Below are positions 10,443 through 23,083 of a DNA stretch of 38,681 nt, one piece after another. The notes beneath the pieces are model-generated. The model was not told the DNA's origin. It made no database searches and worked only from the letters and a program-made list of their open reading frames with translations. A program made the translations under genes and the position numbers. Origin of the DNA: Amoebophrya sp. AT5.2 (taxonomy: Eukaryota > Sar > Dinophyceae > Syndiniales > Amoebophryaceae); the NCBI GenBank assembly GCA_005223375.1, contig RXOD01003899.1, forward strand, positions 1 through 38,681, written 5' to 3'. The first letter of the stretch is position 1, and every line of letters starts with the position of its first letter.

Positions 10443-12097
10443 CTAGCGCATGTTGTTGCCTTCGAGAAAGAACGGGTGACATAGCGCACGCTTGGCGCTC
10501 AACCGCCGCGCCGGGTCATATTTCATGAGGTGTTCCAGCAAGTCGCAGCAGTTCGGCCCAACCTGCAAATGGTATTTTTTGATGGTCCAAATTGATTTCG
10601 TTTGACACGCCAAAAGCGAGGGGGCGAACACGACGTGAAGCTGGGCGAGAAGAACTGCTGCTACAGTAGAGACTCTAACCGTATTGTAACAAAAGAGAGT
10701 GGCACCTTATTGCCGAGTTCGCGTATATCGACCCAGGACTTCTTTCTCCATCTTGGAAACGTCTCCGGCTTGAAGTCCTTGAGGTGCTGCAAGCCTGACC
10801 ACTCCTCATAGTTCGGCGTTCCCATCTTCTGCATGATCTTAAAGATCGTGTCAATCTCGCAGTCGCCTGGAGGAATGTTTGTTGTTAATCAGGTGGGAAC
10901 GAATTCATTGTCTGGTTGATGGTGCCCACCATAAACTGGCTAAACTAGTACCCATGAAGAGCGCAGCGCCGCAGCCCATCTCGCCGATGATGCAACCCGT
11001 TGACCATATGTCGACTGGCAGCGCGTACTCCGCCTGGCCTAGTAATATCTCCGGCGCACGGTACCTGATATAATTGTGAAACAAGTAGAGGTACCATAGA
11101 TACAGCACATCGTGCTGGCGTATCTCTGTCTCTGTGATGGCATTGTTCGATGATGTACCGTAGCCGTACCGTAGTAGCATAAAAAGAAAGCGGCTTCACA
11201 AACACAGTCAACATCGGTTGAAAATGAATACCACACCGTGACCACTTCGTGGGTGTATTTCGGTATTGGCAGCGTGAACGCACGCGCAAGGCCGAAATCC
11301 GCAATCTTGAGCACTGGTTCCCGGTCTGTGGTCACCAGTAGGTTCTGCGGCTTGAGGTCGCGGTGCAAGATTCTGTGGTTGTGGCAAAAGTCCAGACCGG
11401 CCAGCAGTTGATGCCCGAAGTCGCGGACCTGCGCCGCGCTCAAGGCGCCCCCCTGCTTTTTCATGTACTTCTTCAAGTCCGACTCCACGAACTCAAACAC
11501 AAGCATCACCTGTGTTCATAGGCAATGTGATTGCGCTTGTCGTGTGTACGCGGGGCTTACTGTGATTGTGCTCAACATTTCACAGAGCTGTAGGAAAGAA
11601 GCTGCAGAAGCATCCGACTCGGCGAGAAGAAGCAAGGTAGTTATACTTACCTTCTTCTGTGTACAGAAGACGTCTCTGAGGTGCACGACGTTGACGTGCG
11701 GAAGCTCCTTCAATATACTTATCTCCCGTATAGCCGTTGATGGTATACCTGTCAAGAGATGCGTCGGCTATTGATACTTCTTTATGTCTTTTCTCCTCCG
11801 CGGTGTCCAACTGCTCACCGTGTCCAAGTGTTCTTGCTTCGAGCTCGAGCAGTCGCAGTGTAGATGTTTGTAGTAGTTTTGGAGCCGAGGTCGCGGACCC
11901 TATGTAACCAGCATCGAAACAATACCCTCCTCCTCATCATGCAGCTTCATTTTTTTCATTGCGAGTATTTCGTTGGTGACGTTATCCTTCACCTTGAAGA
12001 CCTCGCCATAGGTGCCCTCTCCAAGCAGTTTTACTTCCACTTTCTCGTACCTTTGCGAGGGGCTCGCCTCGCCGCCGCATGATGCTGCGTCGGCCAT
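10443..12097 (-). CDS. CDK: PSTAIRE cyclin-dependent kinase (CDK1/CDK2 type), 313 aa, six exons
   Basis: Exons run 12097-11926, 11748-11651, 11509-11232, 11064-10952, 10866-10706 and 10562-10443. They sum to 942 nt and are all in phase. The glycine loop GEGTYGEV is at residues 26-33, with Thr29 and Tyr30 at the usual inhibitory positions. The ATP-binding lysine is in AMKK (about residue 48). The cyclin-binding helix PSTAIRE is exact at 60-66. The catalytic loop HRDLKPQN starts at 139 and DFG is at 161. The activation segment has [14 protein letters not shown], with Thr176 as the activating phosphosite. DIWSTGCI and a full C-lobe follow. Length and motifs are those of a complete Ser/Thr kinase that pairs with cyclins to drive the cell cycle. 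CDK1 and CDK2 types cannot be separated by eye. Confidence 0.96.
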
Positions 12098-14465
12098 GAT
12101 GCTGGGCTGCTGCTGGTCAGACGGAATCTAACCACGACCTGGGCTGCTACAGACAAGCGAGCAGCTTCCAGAGAGGACGCCGAAGAGAACTTTCTCTTTC
12201 CCGCCTGTGAAGATGTTATCCCCGCCCGGCAGCAGGAGCAGCAACGAGAGGTCCTGTCCCTGAGCGCCACCTGTTAGGGCGAACGTTTCGCGTCCTCGAC
12301 GCTCCTCACGCGCGGAGCACGCGTGGGCGCAAAATCCGATCCCGATGCGCTCCTTCTTCTGCCTGCTCTTCTCAGCGCCTACGCGTACCACGCCCCCGAC
12401 AAGAGTGATCCAGTAGAAGTTGAAACGCTAGCGCGGATGCTGCACAGGTTTCGCAACAAGCTCGTCTCAAAGTCGAACCGCGATGCCATCAAAAACAAGT
12501 TTGGTCACACGAAATCGAAAAATCGGTCCCCGCCGGGAAACGATCAGCGTCTGAGAAAATGCAGCTTGAGTGGCGGTTTACGCACCTCCAGCGCGCTGGC
12601 GCGCTAGGAACCGCAGGCGCCCCGCCGATCTGTCGAAGACGCCGCGCGTCGGCAGCTCAGCAGCTAGCCAGTCGCTCTGGTGCTGTTGCTGGTCGTGTAA
12701 AGCAAATGCAGCAGGTTCTTGAATGCGGCGGATGCAGCTTCACATGTATTCGGCACGGATCCAAGTGGCGACCTTGGCTTCTATTTTCTAGAAGTACTTA
12801 CATGCACAACCGCTATCAATCTACTCCACCAACACACACCCTACAAAGACGAGCGCAAGCGAGTAGAGGACAGGAAAACGTATATAAATGAAAATCAAAA
12901 TAGAAAGATGAACTACTCCTGACTATATCTGTCGTCGTGGAGGTCGTGGCGTTCGCATGGTGACAAACACAAAGTTGAGAACTTACTAAGGGCCACCGAA
13001 TAGTAGTTTTCCAGATCATCCGAACTGCACATCCGTATCACGACGTCGAGCCCCAATAGATATAGCGATCATGTGCTCCCAACCGGTAGTCACGTTTTGC
13101 GTCCTTTTGCGGCCTCTCTTTTCGTTTTTCTGGCAGCGAGTCAGTAGGCGTAGTGCTGGGGGTGCCCAGAAATCAAAGTAAAAGAGCCCCGCATTTTTTC
13201 ATCTTGTTGGTTCTTGGTTCCACCGCGTGGTCCTCACAAGAACACAACTTGTCGCAAAACACATTTGTGCTGTAAGCAGTATTCCACGTCGCGTCCCATA
13301 CTGGCTAGCGAGGAAGACGACCGCGAGAGAGATGTTTACAGCGAAGCAACCCGGTAACCTGGACCTGAAAAGATCAGGAAAACGCCGGACTGAAACGATC
13401 AATCTGGATCTGCTTTCTATCGTCAGATTTCTGGGCACAAGCACCCCACCAGCGTCTCTGTTTGTGGTCCCATGATCTCGCAACCGCATTTTTGGTGGCG
13501 CTCTTCATTGGGAAAATTCACCGCCAAAATGCGACTGCAACCCGAGCTACGTACCTACTATATGTCGTTTCTGTTCCAATAGTTGTTCTCCTCTCTTTAT
13601 CTAGTCTTTCTTCGGACAACGAATCTTCGTGCGAGTAGCACTGCGGAAGTATTCATCTGGGAATGTACAGCAAAGAAATCCTGTTCGTTGCAGAGTCAAA
13701 GTGAGTCAGTAGCTGAAGTTAGGAATGATCTGTAGTTGTAAAAATTTCAATACGTTCGTTTGGAGGTTCTCAACAGCTACCCGAAATCAGTATCAGAAAA
13801 CATCCGTGTTTTAGTTGTGTCGTCTTTCTTTAGGTGTTTGCGGAAATTCCCTTCTGGGACTACCGTCGTACTTGTCTACCACCGGGACTACCGTTGGAAA
13901 TATCCTTCACGCGCATCCGCGACTACCGTTGTACACTCATCGAGAGGACGAGGAAAGAGGATTCGGTGAACGATACAGGTGCATCGTCCATGTCTCGAAA
14001 GCATTCATCGCATCTACTCGATTGGGGTACATAACTGTAGAAAGCGAAGACCAACAACAGCGACCCCGTGTGGTTCTTCGGCAGACGTGCAGCAGCAGGT
14101 ACGTTCAGCTGTGCGTAACGGAGTAGAAGGTGTCTGGCACCACGTTGATTGAGAATAACATACACATCAAAACTGTCAGTTAATTGTTTTGAGCAGGCAA
14201 AAGAGGTTCTTGAGGTCTTGAAAGACGGTAACAAGAGGAGACTTCTTGGTTTTGGGAGTAACTACACGCTGGTTAACCATAGCGGTAAACAGAGGTAGGG
14301 TGAGACAGTGACACGGTGCGGTAAGATTAGTTAGACAGAAAAATTGGCCAGAGATCATGCGTTGAAAAGCTCTAATGTACGTCGGCATGAATCGGCATGA
14401 GAGTCATAATGATAATTTCGATATAAAAAGTAGAAGAACCATCAGCAGCTGCTTCAATAGCTACA
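12098..14465. other. Large gap between the PPR and CDK genes
   Basis: No protein family was recognised over about 2.4 kb. A plus-strand frame at about 12323-12607 is open but starts without ATG and resembles nothing known. At 13855-13935 three imperfect copies of a GACTACCGTYG-like unit occur. The left part next to 12097 probably holds the CDK promoter and 5' leader, and the right part the PPR 3' end. A missed gene of small exons cannot be excluded. Confidence 0.35.
13855..13935 (+). repeat. Three spaced copies of a GACTACCGTYG unit
   Basis: Copies begin near 13857, 13886 and 13920 and share GACTACCGT followed by T or C and G. Spacing is about 30 nt. The repeat is short and degenerate, and its meaning is unknown. 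Confidence 0.55.
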
Positions 14466-17400
14466 TTAGAGGAACGATCCTCCCACGCTTTCTGACGGGC
14501 ACCCCCCCGTCGCAACCCCGCCGCTGGAGCTCGCTGCCAGTCGTGCGTTGTTGTAGTCACCGGACGATCCGCCAATGTTGTACCACGATTCGCTGCCTCC
14601 GGCTGCATACTGTCCGTTCTGCTGCTGGCTGTACGCTGCTCCGTTGGCGTTCTGCTGCTCCTGCTGCGTCGCAGCTGCTCCGTACCCATTGGCCACGGCT
14701 CCGCTGTTGTACCCGCCAACTGCATTCCCATTCAACATGCCGCTCGCATCATGCTGGGTGCTGTACCCCCCGTTGCCGTTTGCGCCGGTGCCCGCCACAC
14801 CGTGATAATTATCGCTGATTCCCACAGCTCCTGCTCCCTGCTGCTCGCCGGTAGTACCGGTGCTGCTGCATCCAGCACCCGCGTCGACATTATTAACTAC
14901 GTTGTATGAAGAGTATTGCTGCTGGTAGGAGTTCGGCGCTCCGTAGCTCTGCTGATGATGCTGGACCCCCGCTGCCGGTCTACCGCAGTTCGCGGCCGGC
15001 GTCCGGGCCGACGAACCGCCGGCGCTGCTCGAGGAGACGAAAGCCCCGTCCTGGTAAAACTGGAGGAGTCGCTCCCTGGAGCGCGCGTCGCGCTTCCGCT
15101 CCACAGCCTTCTGGAGGGTCTGGTAAGTTTTCGTAGAGAGCAAGCAAGAGCGATAGTGCTTCTTCGCCGCGGCAAGCTCGACGAAGTCCATGGCAAGGGA
15201 GAGCTTGTTCTGCTGGGAGGCCGCGACCGCGAGGGAGGAGTAATGGTAGCTGATGCAGTGAGTCGATTACATCTTCACGCTCACTGACACTGGTGCAAAG
15301 AATGGCTTTCTAACAAGGACGATCAACTCCAACTTATACACCGCTCCTGTTGTAGGAAGATGACGACGAAAGTACTTTTTTAACAGCTGCAGCTGCGCAG
15401 GCCCGCCACAACCAGCACATGGGCACCACAAATATACAACACATATCTATGTGAAAAAGGTAGTACCCGTCCGGGCGAAAGCCTTCCGAGTCCATCTGGT
15501 GCAGCAGTTGCTTGCCGCGGGTGAGGTCTCCGTGGTTTGCTAGCGCGTGGACGAAGGCGCTGTAGGCGACCCGCAGCGGGTGCGTGCTCTTGTCCACCGC
15601 GCCATGATACGGTTTTTGTTTAAGGTTTTCGATGATGCCGTACGCCTTCGAGACGTCGATCGGGACGTACAGCTTCACAAGGATCGACCATGTGATCGAG
15701 TTCGGGTACACGCGCTTCTCCTCCATCTCCTGCAGCAGCCGCTCGGCGACGTCGACCTTCCCCTCCTTCGCGCAGCCGTCCAGGAGGGAGTTGTAGGTGA
15801 CCGGGTCCGCCGCGAACCCGTTCGCCTCCATCATCTGGAAGGTCTCCAGGGCCTTGTCCAGGTGGCCGCCCTGCGCGTAGCCCTTCGCGATGATCGAGTA
15901 GGTGCACCCGTTGGGCGAGAGGTCGTAGGCCTTGATCATCTGCAGGATCTCCTGGAAGTGGTGGTGCCCCCCCGTGCGCGCGACCGAATCGATCACGGAG
16001 TTGAAGGTGAGGATGCCGGGAACCAGGTTAAGCTCCTGGATCTGGTACAGAGCCTGCATCGCGCGGTCGGGCTTGTTCAACCGCCCATACATCTTGATCT
16101 TCAGCGACATGGAAATAATCGAGTGCGGAATGCAGAGAGCCTCCATCTCGTCAAACAGTTCCTCGGCCTTGCGGTCCTCAGAAACCTTGAGAGACAAGTC
16201 GATCAAGGCGCCGAAAATCACTGCATTCAACTGCAAACTGTCCGCCTCGATGCGCTGCTTCACCTGGGGAGAGATTTCGTCTCACTTTCATCCTCTGTCA
16301 TACAGGTTTGTAAAACTGGTGCTGTGACACCATTCCATGAAAGTTGGTCCTAGTCGGACAAGGAAACTGAATCAAAGTCCAGCAGCCAGAATAATAAACG
16401 TGCTTTCTTTAGTCTCTTACCCTGAGCGCGCTCTCCAGGTCCCTCTGCTGCGAATAGCACTTGATCAGCAATCCGTACTCAAATTGCGAGAATTTCAGGA
16501 TTTCGCGGCTCATTTCGAAGATCCGTTCCGCCAGGTCCGGCCGGCCGCAGTGTGCGCACGCGTCCAAAAGCGCTCGGATCAGCACGCCGTCGATGCGGCT
16601 GCCCGATTGGTGCAGCTTCCACACATCCGCAAAAGCGCGGTCCAGCACCTCCTGCTTGGTTCCGTGCGTCTGGCCCCACTGGTTCGCGGTGTAGCCGTTG
16701 TCTCCGTTTCCGTTCGCGTTGTTGTAGCTGTTGTTCATCATGTTGCCTCCGTTGCGGCCTTTGCCGCCCCCGTACCTTCCCCGGGAATTCGCGTCCCACG
16801 AGTTGTTGCTGTGCGAGTTCCACCGGTCGTACCCGCCCCCGCGCTGCAGGTTCGCGATGCCCTGGTCCAAGTTGGCGTTCCCGTCCTGCATCTGCTTGAT
16901 GGAGGAGATGAGGCTCGTGTAGGTCGCACAGTCCGGGTCCACCCCGATCGCCTGCATCTCCCCCACGATCTGCCACGCGCGGCCGAACTGCCCCAGCTGC
17001 ACGCAGGTGTGCACCAGCGTATTGTAGGTGACCACGTTCGGCGCCACGTTGTGCGCCCGCATCTCCTGCAGAATGTTCAGCGCCGAGTCGGAGTCGCGCT
17101 CCATCGCGTACGCACGGATGATCGTGTTGTAGGTCACGCAGTCCGGCTCCAGCCCGTCCGACCGCATCTGGGAGTACAGGGAGATCGCCTTGCGCGACTT
17201 GTGGTTGATGATGCACGCGTCGATCAGCGAGTTCATCATGAAGCTGTCGCACTGCCGTTCCTCTCGGTACAGCTGGAACACGCCGAAGGCAAAGTGCAGG
17301 CACTGCAGGTGCCCCGCGGACCGGATCAGGATCGTGGACGAGGCGGCCAACGGCAGCTTCTCCCGCGTGTGCTTGCTGAACAGGGGGCGCTTGTCCATCA

Positions 17401-18941
17401 GCAGCTGCGCAGCCTCGTACTTGCGCCCGGCCTCAAACAGCTTGTTCACGAGCAGGCCGTGGATCTCCAGGTCCGCCAACCCGGACTCGTTCATGTCCTT
17501 CAGAATCGCGATCGCGTCCAACCAACGCCCGGCGTAGGTGAGGTTCCGGACCATCTGCGCATAGATGGCGTGCGTCTCCTTGGCGCGCTGCCGGACCTTC
17601 TGGAACAGCTCGAGCGCCTGTAGTGCCCATGTTCAAATCATAGCAGGATTGCTGCGTAACTACATCTGGGGTTCGCTACGCCTGTTCTTGGCGTTGTGCC
17701 TTTTAGCTGATCTTGATGACTGAACCCAAGCGAATAATAGTAGGCTTTCAAATCCTGAACTTAATATCACTTGCGTGTCTATACGCACCTTGTCCGTGTT
17801 TTTTGTCTTGAAGTACAGGTCGAACATGAGGACGTAGACGGGACAGCCGATCCCGTTCTGCAGCTTCGTTTTGTCCAGCGGCTTGCTCGCTTCTACCTCC
17901 ATGTCGCGGAACAGTTCCTCCGCCGGGACCAGCTCTCTTTTTGTGATGAAACCCTTCAGCAGGTGATAGTACGCGTACTCGTCGATCTGAAGCTCCTCGG
18001 CCCTTGCCTCCGCAAGCAGTTCGCGCATGCCGACCAAGTTCCCCTGTTCGGACGCCATGCGAACGCGCAGGTTGAAGGTCTGGCGGAGGGTAAGCGTGCC
18101 TTTCGACATCGTGATCACTTCCTCGACCTTGTCCCACCGCTTTTCGGTCGCGTAGGACTGGAGGAGCAGGTGGTAGAAGCGACTGTTGACTAGCCCGGCA
18201 TCCCGCGCGTGCTTCACCGTCTGCTCCGCCATCTGAAGCTCGCCGAGCTTGGCCCAGTGACCCATGATGGAGTAGTAGAGGCGTTCGGTTACGGGCGGCT
18301 GGATGTTTCGCTGCTTGCTGTCCTCAACCAGCGTCTCGATGAGACCACAAACCTCCGTGAGGATGTCAACGGAGGAAAGCTCGGTGGCGGCCTGGATGGC
18401 GCATCCGCAGCCCTGGAAGTGTTGCGATTAATCAATGTAGTTTGGAATGTGTCACGATTATGTGCACGCTTTCGTGGTCCGCGACTCTTTCAATCCTTTC
18501 TTGATAGTCGGTGCAACACGACTTACTCTCACTTTCCTTTGATTGTTCTTGTTGACACATCGAACTAGTATTTAGAAAACTCGAGCGCGCTCCTTTATGA
18601 AGTAGATGGTCTTGGTCACATTCCGGTACCTTCACGTCGATAGTTCGCACGACATTGGCCGGTCCAGATTCTTTCGGGGGTTCCTCCTTTGCTTGTTCTT
18701 CCTTGGCCTCCTCGGCAGCTTCCTTTTCAACGACGTCCTCCGGGTTCTTAGCCGCATCCTCCTTCTCCTCGCCGGCGGAAGCATCCGTCTTCGAGGTTTG
18801 ATCTACTTCTTCATCCGCCGCTTTCACCCTACTCTTGTCCGCCTCCTCGTCAACTGGTGTGTACGGTGCCATGAGTGTTGCCGAGACGAGTTTCTGGAAG
18901 AGCAAAACCAGCAGTTCGTATTCTCGGTTGCGTCCCAGCAT
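14466..18941 (-). CDS. Pentatricopeptide-repeat (PPR) protein, 1237 aa, five exons
   Basis: Exons run 18941-18630, 18412-17789, 17617-16421, 16263-15467 and 15249-14466, summing to 3714 nt with every join in phase. ATG at 18941 follows an in-frame TAA. Residues about 30-100 are very acidic. From about residue 140 to 860 there are a dozen or more 35-residue PPR units, with clear examples VTYNTIIRAYAMERDSDSAL, VVTYNTLVHTCVQLGQ and DPVTYNSLLDGCAKEGKVDV. An Asn/Gly-rich insert (GGYDRWNSHSNNSWDAN and beyond) breaks the array in exon 3. The last quarter is Gln/Asn/Gly/Tyr-rich and should be disordered. PPR proteins bind organellar RNA base by base in mitochondria or plastids. There is no catalytic domain such as DYW or SMR, and no obvious targeting peptide on this start. 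Confidence 0.95.
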
Positions 18942-19292
18942 GAATTAGAGAAATGAAAAACCCATTTATGAGGGCATTTCTGGCAGGTGGTTGATTTGAC
19001 TGCTGGTGCTGTTGAGACCGACTACGGGACGAAACACGAGACAGCACAGACCAACTCCTAGGGCATTCTAGCCGTCACTTTGCAATGCTCGCCCCTGACG
19101 AGAACAATGAGACCAAATTCAAATACCAGACAAAATATGAAACGAAACACACGGCGATCCAATGCAAGAGAATACAGGCGGGGATCTTCCCGTGAGACAT
19201 CACACGAGACCAACGACCAGAGGACCTACAAGTAGACCCGCCCAACCACCAGAACTACAATGCCCCGGAAAATAGGTTCTTTTTCCCCTCCA
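18942..19292. other. Short intergenic gap
   Basis: About 350 nt separate the stop of the large membrane-anchored protein gene from the PPR start. No element was recognised. The spacing illustrates the tight head-to-tail packing. Confidence 0.5.
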
Positions 19293-22200
19293 TTAAATGA
19301 AAAACACAACGTTCACATCCGAAGGAGGCAATTTTTCGTCCCGTTCGCCCAGCCAGACGTAGAGGGATTCCACAATTTCCCCGTTCATCGCAGTGCCCAT
19401 CATGCGGCTGGCCTTCACAAACAACCCCATCCAGAGAGCCATCACCTTCTGATTCTCCACCCGCTCAGATTTTTTTATGCCGGGACCAGAGCGGTATAGT
19501 AAGAAGTAGCGATCAAAAGAAGAATGCAGAGCAGGTTGGGAGATGGAGAAGGGCATCTTTAACAAAAACCGAAGCGTTTCAATAAAGCTGCTACTTTTAG
19601 GTTTTCCGCAGCGGCAGCCTAGCACGAGCCGCACAATGCTTTTCCTATTTGTTGAGCAAGTACCCCTCGCCCTGTCCCCAGTAAAAGTCAGCTTCTCCCA
19701 CTTGTTCCTTCTTGTTCTTTTATCTTTCTTAAAAAAAGCTCTGGTCCGGACCTAATGTCGAGCGTTTCAATCTTGTCGAGCGCCTCCTGGCAGCGATCCT
19801 CCTCGAGCAGCTGCTGCACCTCGAGATACAAAGGCGAAGTGGCGGTCGCGTGCGCAACGATCGAGGATGCACCGGTGGACGTGCCAGCAGATGTGGACGA
19901 AATGGTCGTATCACCGTCGAGACCACAGGACATCAGGTGCTGCTGGTGACTCATTTCCAGATCCGTCGGAACCCCGGAATCCGCATCCGGCGCTTCGGAC
20001 TTGAGACCCATGAGCTGGCTCAGGGCCTTTTGCTGGGACAGCGGGTCATGCTGGTCCACGTGAAGAGGCCCTGCTGCATTTTCAGTGGCTACCACGTTCT
20101 GAGCAGCTGGTGCCGTCGTGGTGGTCCCCGTTGCTGCCGTTTCCGCACCGCCGACCATTCCCGGATAGTAGTGCTGTTGCCCGACTGCAGGTGAGGCGTT
20201 TAGAGGCAGCAACGATCCAGCTCCTGGAAAGGGATCGTAAACCTGGGCACGCGGCGTGGGCGTAGCCGGCCACAGTCGGCGCGGAGAGCCTACTTTTCCT
20301 GGAGTGTCCTCAACATGCTGAGCCTGCAGGGAATCGCTCGTGACCCCGGACCGAGTGCTCGCGTCCGATTCCAAGACCGTCTTCAGCGGAGAATCTGTGG
20401 AATTTTTGATGGATACTCGAGCTCCAACTCGACCGCTCCGCCGGGGGCCGGCGCCGGCATACCTTTAGCTTTACGTTTACCTAGCTACAGCTAGTGTAGT
20501 GCTACGTAACTTTACCTATGTATACGTCGTCTTGTCCTTCACAATATGCGACGGTCATCATGATCAACATCATCTTCACCGAGGCCAAAATGGAAGTAGA
20601 TTCATACTCGAGTGATCTCCTCCGGTGTGGTATCGGCCGCCCTCTCCGTTACCCCCTGCCCCTTTTCCCGGAGCGCCTTTTTTCTCCCCAGCGTGTCCGC
20701 GCCCGTAGCGCGGCGAAGGAGCCATTTTGTTTCCAGCACCCGCTGCGTTTCCTTGCAGAGCCCCGGTCTTGGCTTGTTCCGAGTAGTGCTGCGCTGTCGG
20801 CATGATCCATTCTTCCCAGGAACTGTTAGTCCATTGTTGAGCGGCCGCCGCCGCTGCCGCGGCGCTACCGCTACCCGTGTTCGCAGCACCCACGCCCCCC
20901 CAATCGATTTGGTCCGTCTGCTTCGAGGTGGAGGCCGCCGCAATCGGGGTGTATCTATGAGTATCGCTATCGTATCGAGTTTACTCAAATTTTGCTGGAT
21001 TTGGACCGACGACCGACGAGAACGATGAGTGAAATCGTATTCGTACACTCACGACTTCGACTGTACGGTTACGGCGGAAAAACTATAGAAAATAAATCTA
21101 AAACGCATCTTACAGTGCCGCCGCCTGTGCCTGGTGGTATGGGGAGCCCGCTGCCGCGGCGTAGTACCAGGGATCGTACTCGTAGTACCCGGGATAGTAC
21201 AGGGAGGGGTATTGCAAACCGTACACCGTTTCCACCGGCGACTTCTCCAGTGTCATCAGCTGCTCGATCGGGGAGCGCGTCACATGATCCAGGCTGCTTC
21301 CGAAGTGAGGCGACGAGGTGGACGTGGCAGCCGCTGCGTGCGCTCCTCCTGCGTGGCTCGGCGTGCTCGTGTGCGGGTCGAGAACTGCCGCACTCGAGGA
21401 CGCTGAGGCTGAGCAGGAGCTGGCGGAAGACGACGCTTTCACGGACGACGTCGCGCACGGATTGCTGGCCGCGTTGTTGAATGCGAGAGTCCCAATCGTG
21501 TTCGGAGTCCTCGACACGGAGTGCTTATTTGTGGGGGTCTTGTTCGATTTCGCACAAGAACCCGCAGCGGCTGCAGTCGTGGTCCCAGTTCCCGATCCTG
21601 TTCCCTTGTTGTAGGGAGAGGAAGCGCCAACGCCCACGAGCGTGATCGGAACGGATGAGTTCAGAAGCCTCGCGAAGTCCTCATCAGGGCCGGTCGTGGA
21701 AGAAGAACCCGCAGGGGCGTCATCGTCTTTCGCGGCTTTGATGTCGCTGTCGTTGAGCCGGTCCCCCCCGTCCTCGATATTTGTAGTTTTTTCGTGCTTC
21801 TCTTTTTTCGCGTCCTCCGTTTTCGACGCAGCGACCGCCCTGTTGAGCGCCGACGTCGGCGACGTGGTCAGGGCCGCAAGCGAGTCCAGGTTTTTGTTTC
21901 TCGGGGTCTGCACTGGCGTCTTGCTCTTGATGTTGCTCGCGCAGGTTTTATTCTCAAGAGTGTCCTCCTTCCTCGATGCCGGCGAGGACGTCCCAACACC
22001 AACACCATTCATCTGGTTCACTTTGTCCCACGGCAGCTCGTCGGTGGCCTTGTCCTGGTGGTCGTCCTTGTCGGCACCGTCCGCATCCGTCCGCGTCGGC
22101 AGTGTCGGCGACCCCGCGGTGTCCTCCTTGACAACCGTGGGCGCACAGCCTGGAACCCGCGCGTCTTCGACGGTGCCTGGTGCGAAATTACGAGACAAAG

Positions 22201-23083
22201 TCCTTGCAGTTGCACGAGGAAAACTATAACTGGCAAACCAAAAAATATAAAACATATTCGGCGACAAACGTCGTCTCTTGAAAGCCACGAACGCAGCCAA
22301 AAATGAAGCAAGTGGTTGACTTGTACCTTCGTCCTCAACTTCCAAGATGGTGCTGGGCAGCGATTTCTTCAGTCGACTTTTCCGCACTCGTCTCTTGGCG
22401 GTGGTCGACTTTAGCGTGTTGGTGGCCATGATTAATCCCTCGCTCCCCAAGGTTCCCGCGACACTCCCCTTCGTACCCACGTTGAGTCCGTCGTCCGCTG
22501 TGTGATGCTTCAGCTTTCCCAGGCCCGTTCCGCCGCCCCCGGCCAAATCCGCCCCTGCATCTTGCGCGTCCTCATTCGTGTTCGCGCCGCTCAGCTCAGG
22601 AGCCGTGGCCTTTTTATCGTCGGAAAGATCGCGCTTCTCAAGGCGGAGCGCGTTTTGGCTCTCGAACCCGATTTTTTCGTCGATTCCATTCTCGCACGGT
22701 TTCTGCTTCTGGTCGGAATCTGTTTTCTTCCCGCTAGACGCATGCGAGGCATCCGCATTTCCCACTCCAGCTCCGATGAGCGACATACATTCTGGCCCTT
22801 GCTCGTCCCCAACGACCGCAGCGGCCGGAGAGCTAGCACATTGACCTAGACCTTGTTCCGGGTCGTTAGGGGACGAGGTGTCGTCCTCCTCTTCTTCCTG
22901 TTTCTCTGCTGCGACATCAGAGCCGTTCTGCAGATTCTCGTCGACGCTTCCTGCGTCCTCGGCAGCTGCGGCGGCATTGTTTTCCGCGCGCTTCTTTGCG
23001 ACGAAAACGATCAGCTGAAAAATTGCGAGCCAGAAGAGCATCTCATTGCCCAGAAACTGGGCGGCGTCGGAAAAGGAAAACAT
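19293..23083 (-). CDS. Large low-complexity protein with one N-terminal membrane segment, at least 1034 aa, unknown function
   Basis: Exons run 23083-22327, 22176-21114, 20954-20608, 20394-19752 and 19587-19293, and all phases agree from the ATG at 23083. The frame stays open upstream to about 23290 without an ATG, so an earlier exon is likely. Just after MFSFSDAAQFLGNEM lies a single hydrophobic segment (LFWLAIFQLIVFVA) followed by KKRAENN. Several hundred residues rich in Ser, Thr, Ala, Asp and Lys follow, then a Tyr-rich patch (YYPGYYEYDPWYYAAAAG) and Gly/Ala tracts. The last part is more ordered, with helices YLEVQQLLEEDRCQEALDKI and MALWMGLFVKASRMMGT, and ends FFI. The final intron has an unusual GTCCGG donor and is the least certain join. 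Topology suggests a tail in the cytosol. Confidence 0.7.

Noticed and set aside
16337..17623. A 428-codon plus-strand open frame
   Set aside because: It lies opposite PPR exon 3 and its neighbours. Its Val/Arg/His-rich composition is what the complement of GC-rich PPR coding gives, and it matches no family.
22177..22326. Introns whose length is a multiple of three and which contain no stop (here and at 8622-8717)
   Set aside because: Two such introns out of 33 is close to chance. They were noticed only because they leave open frames intact, so no retained-intron function is claimed.
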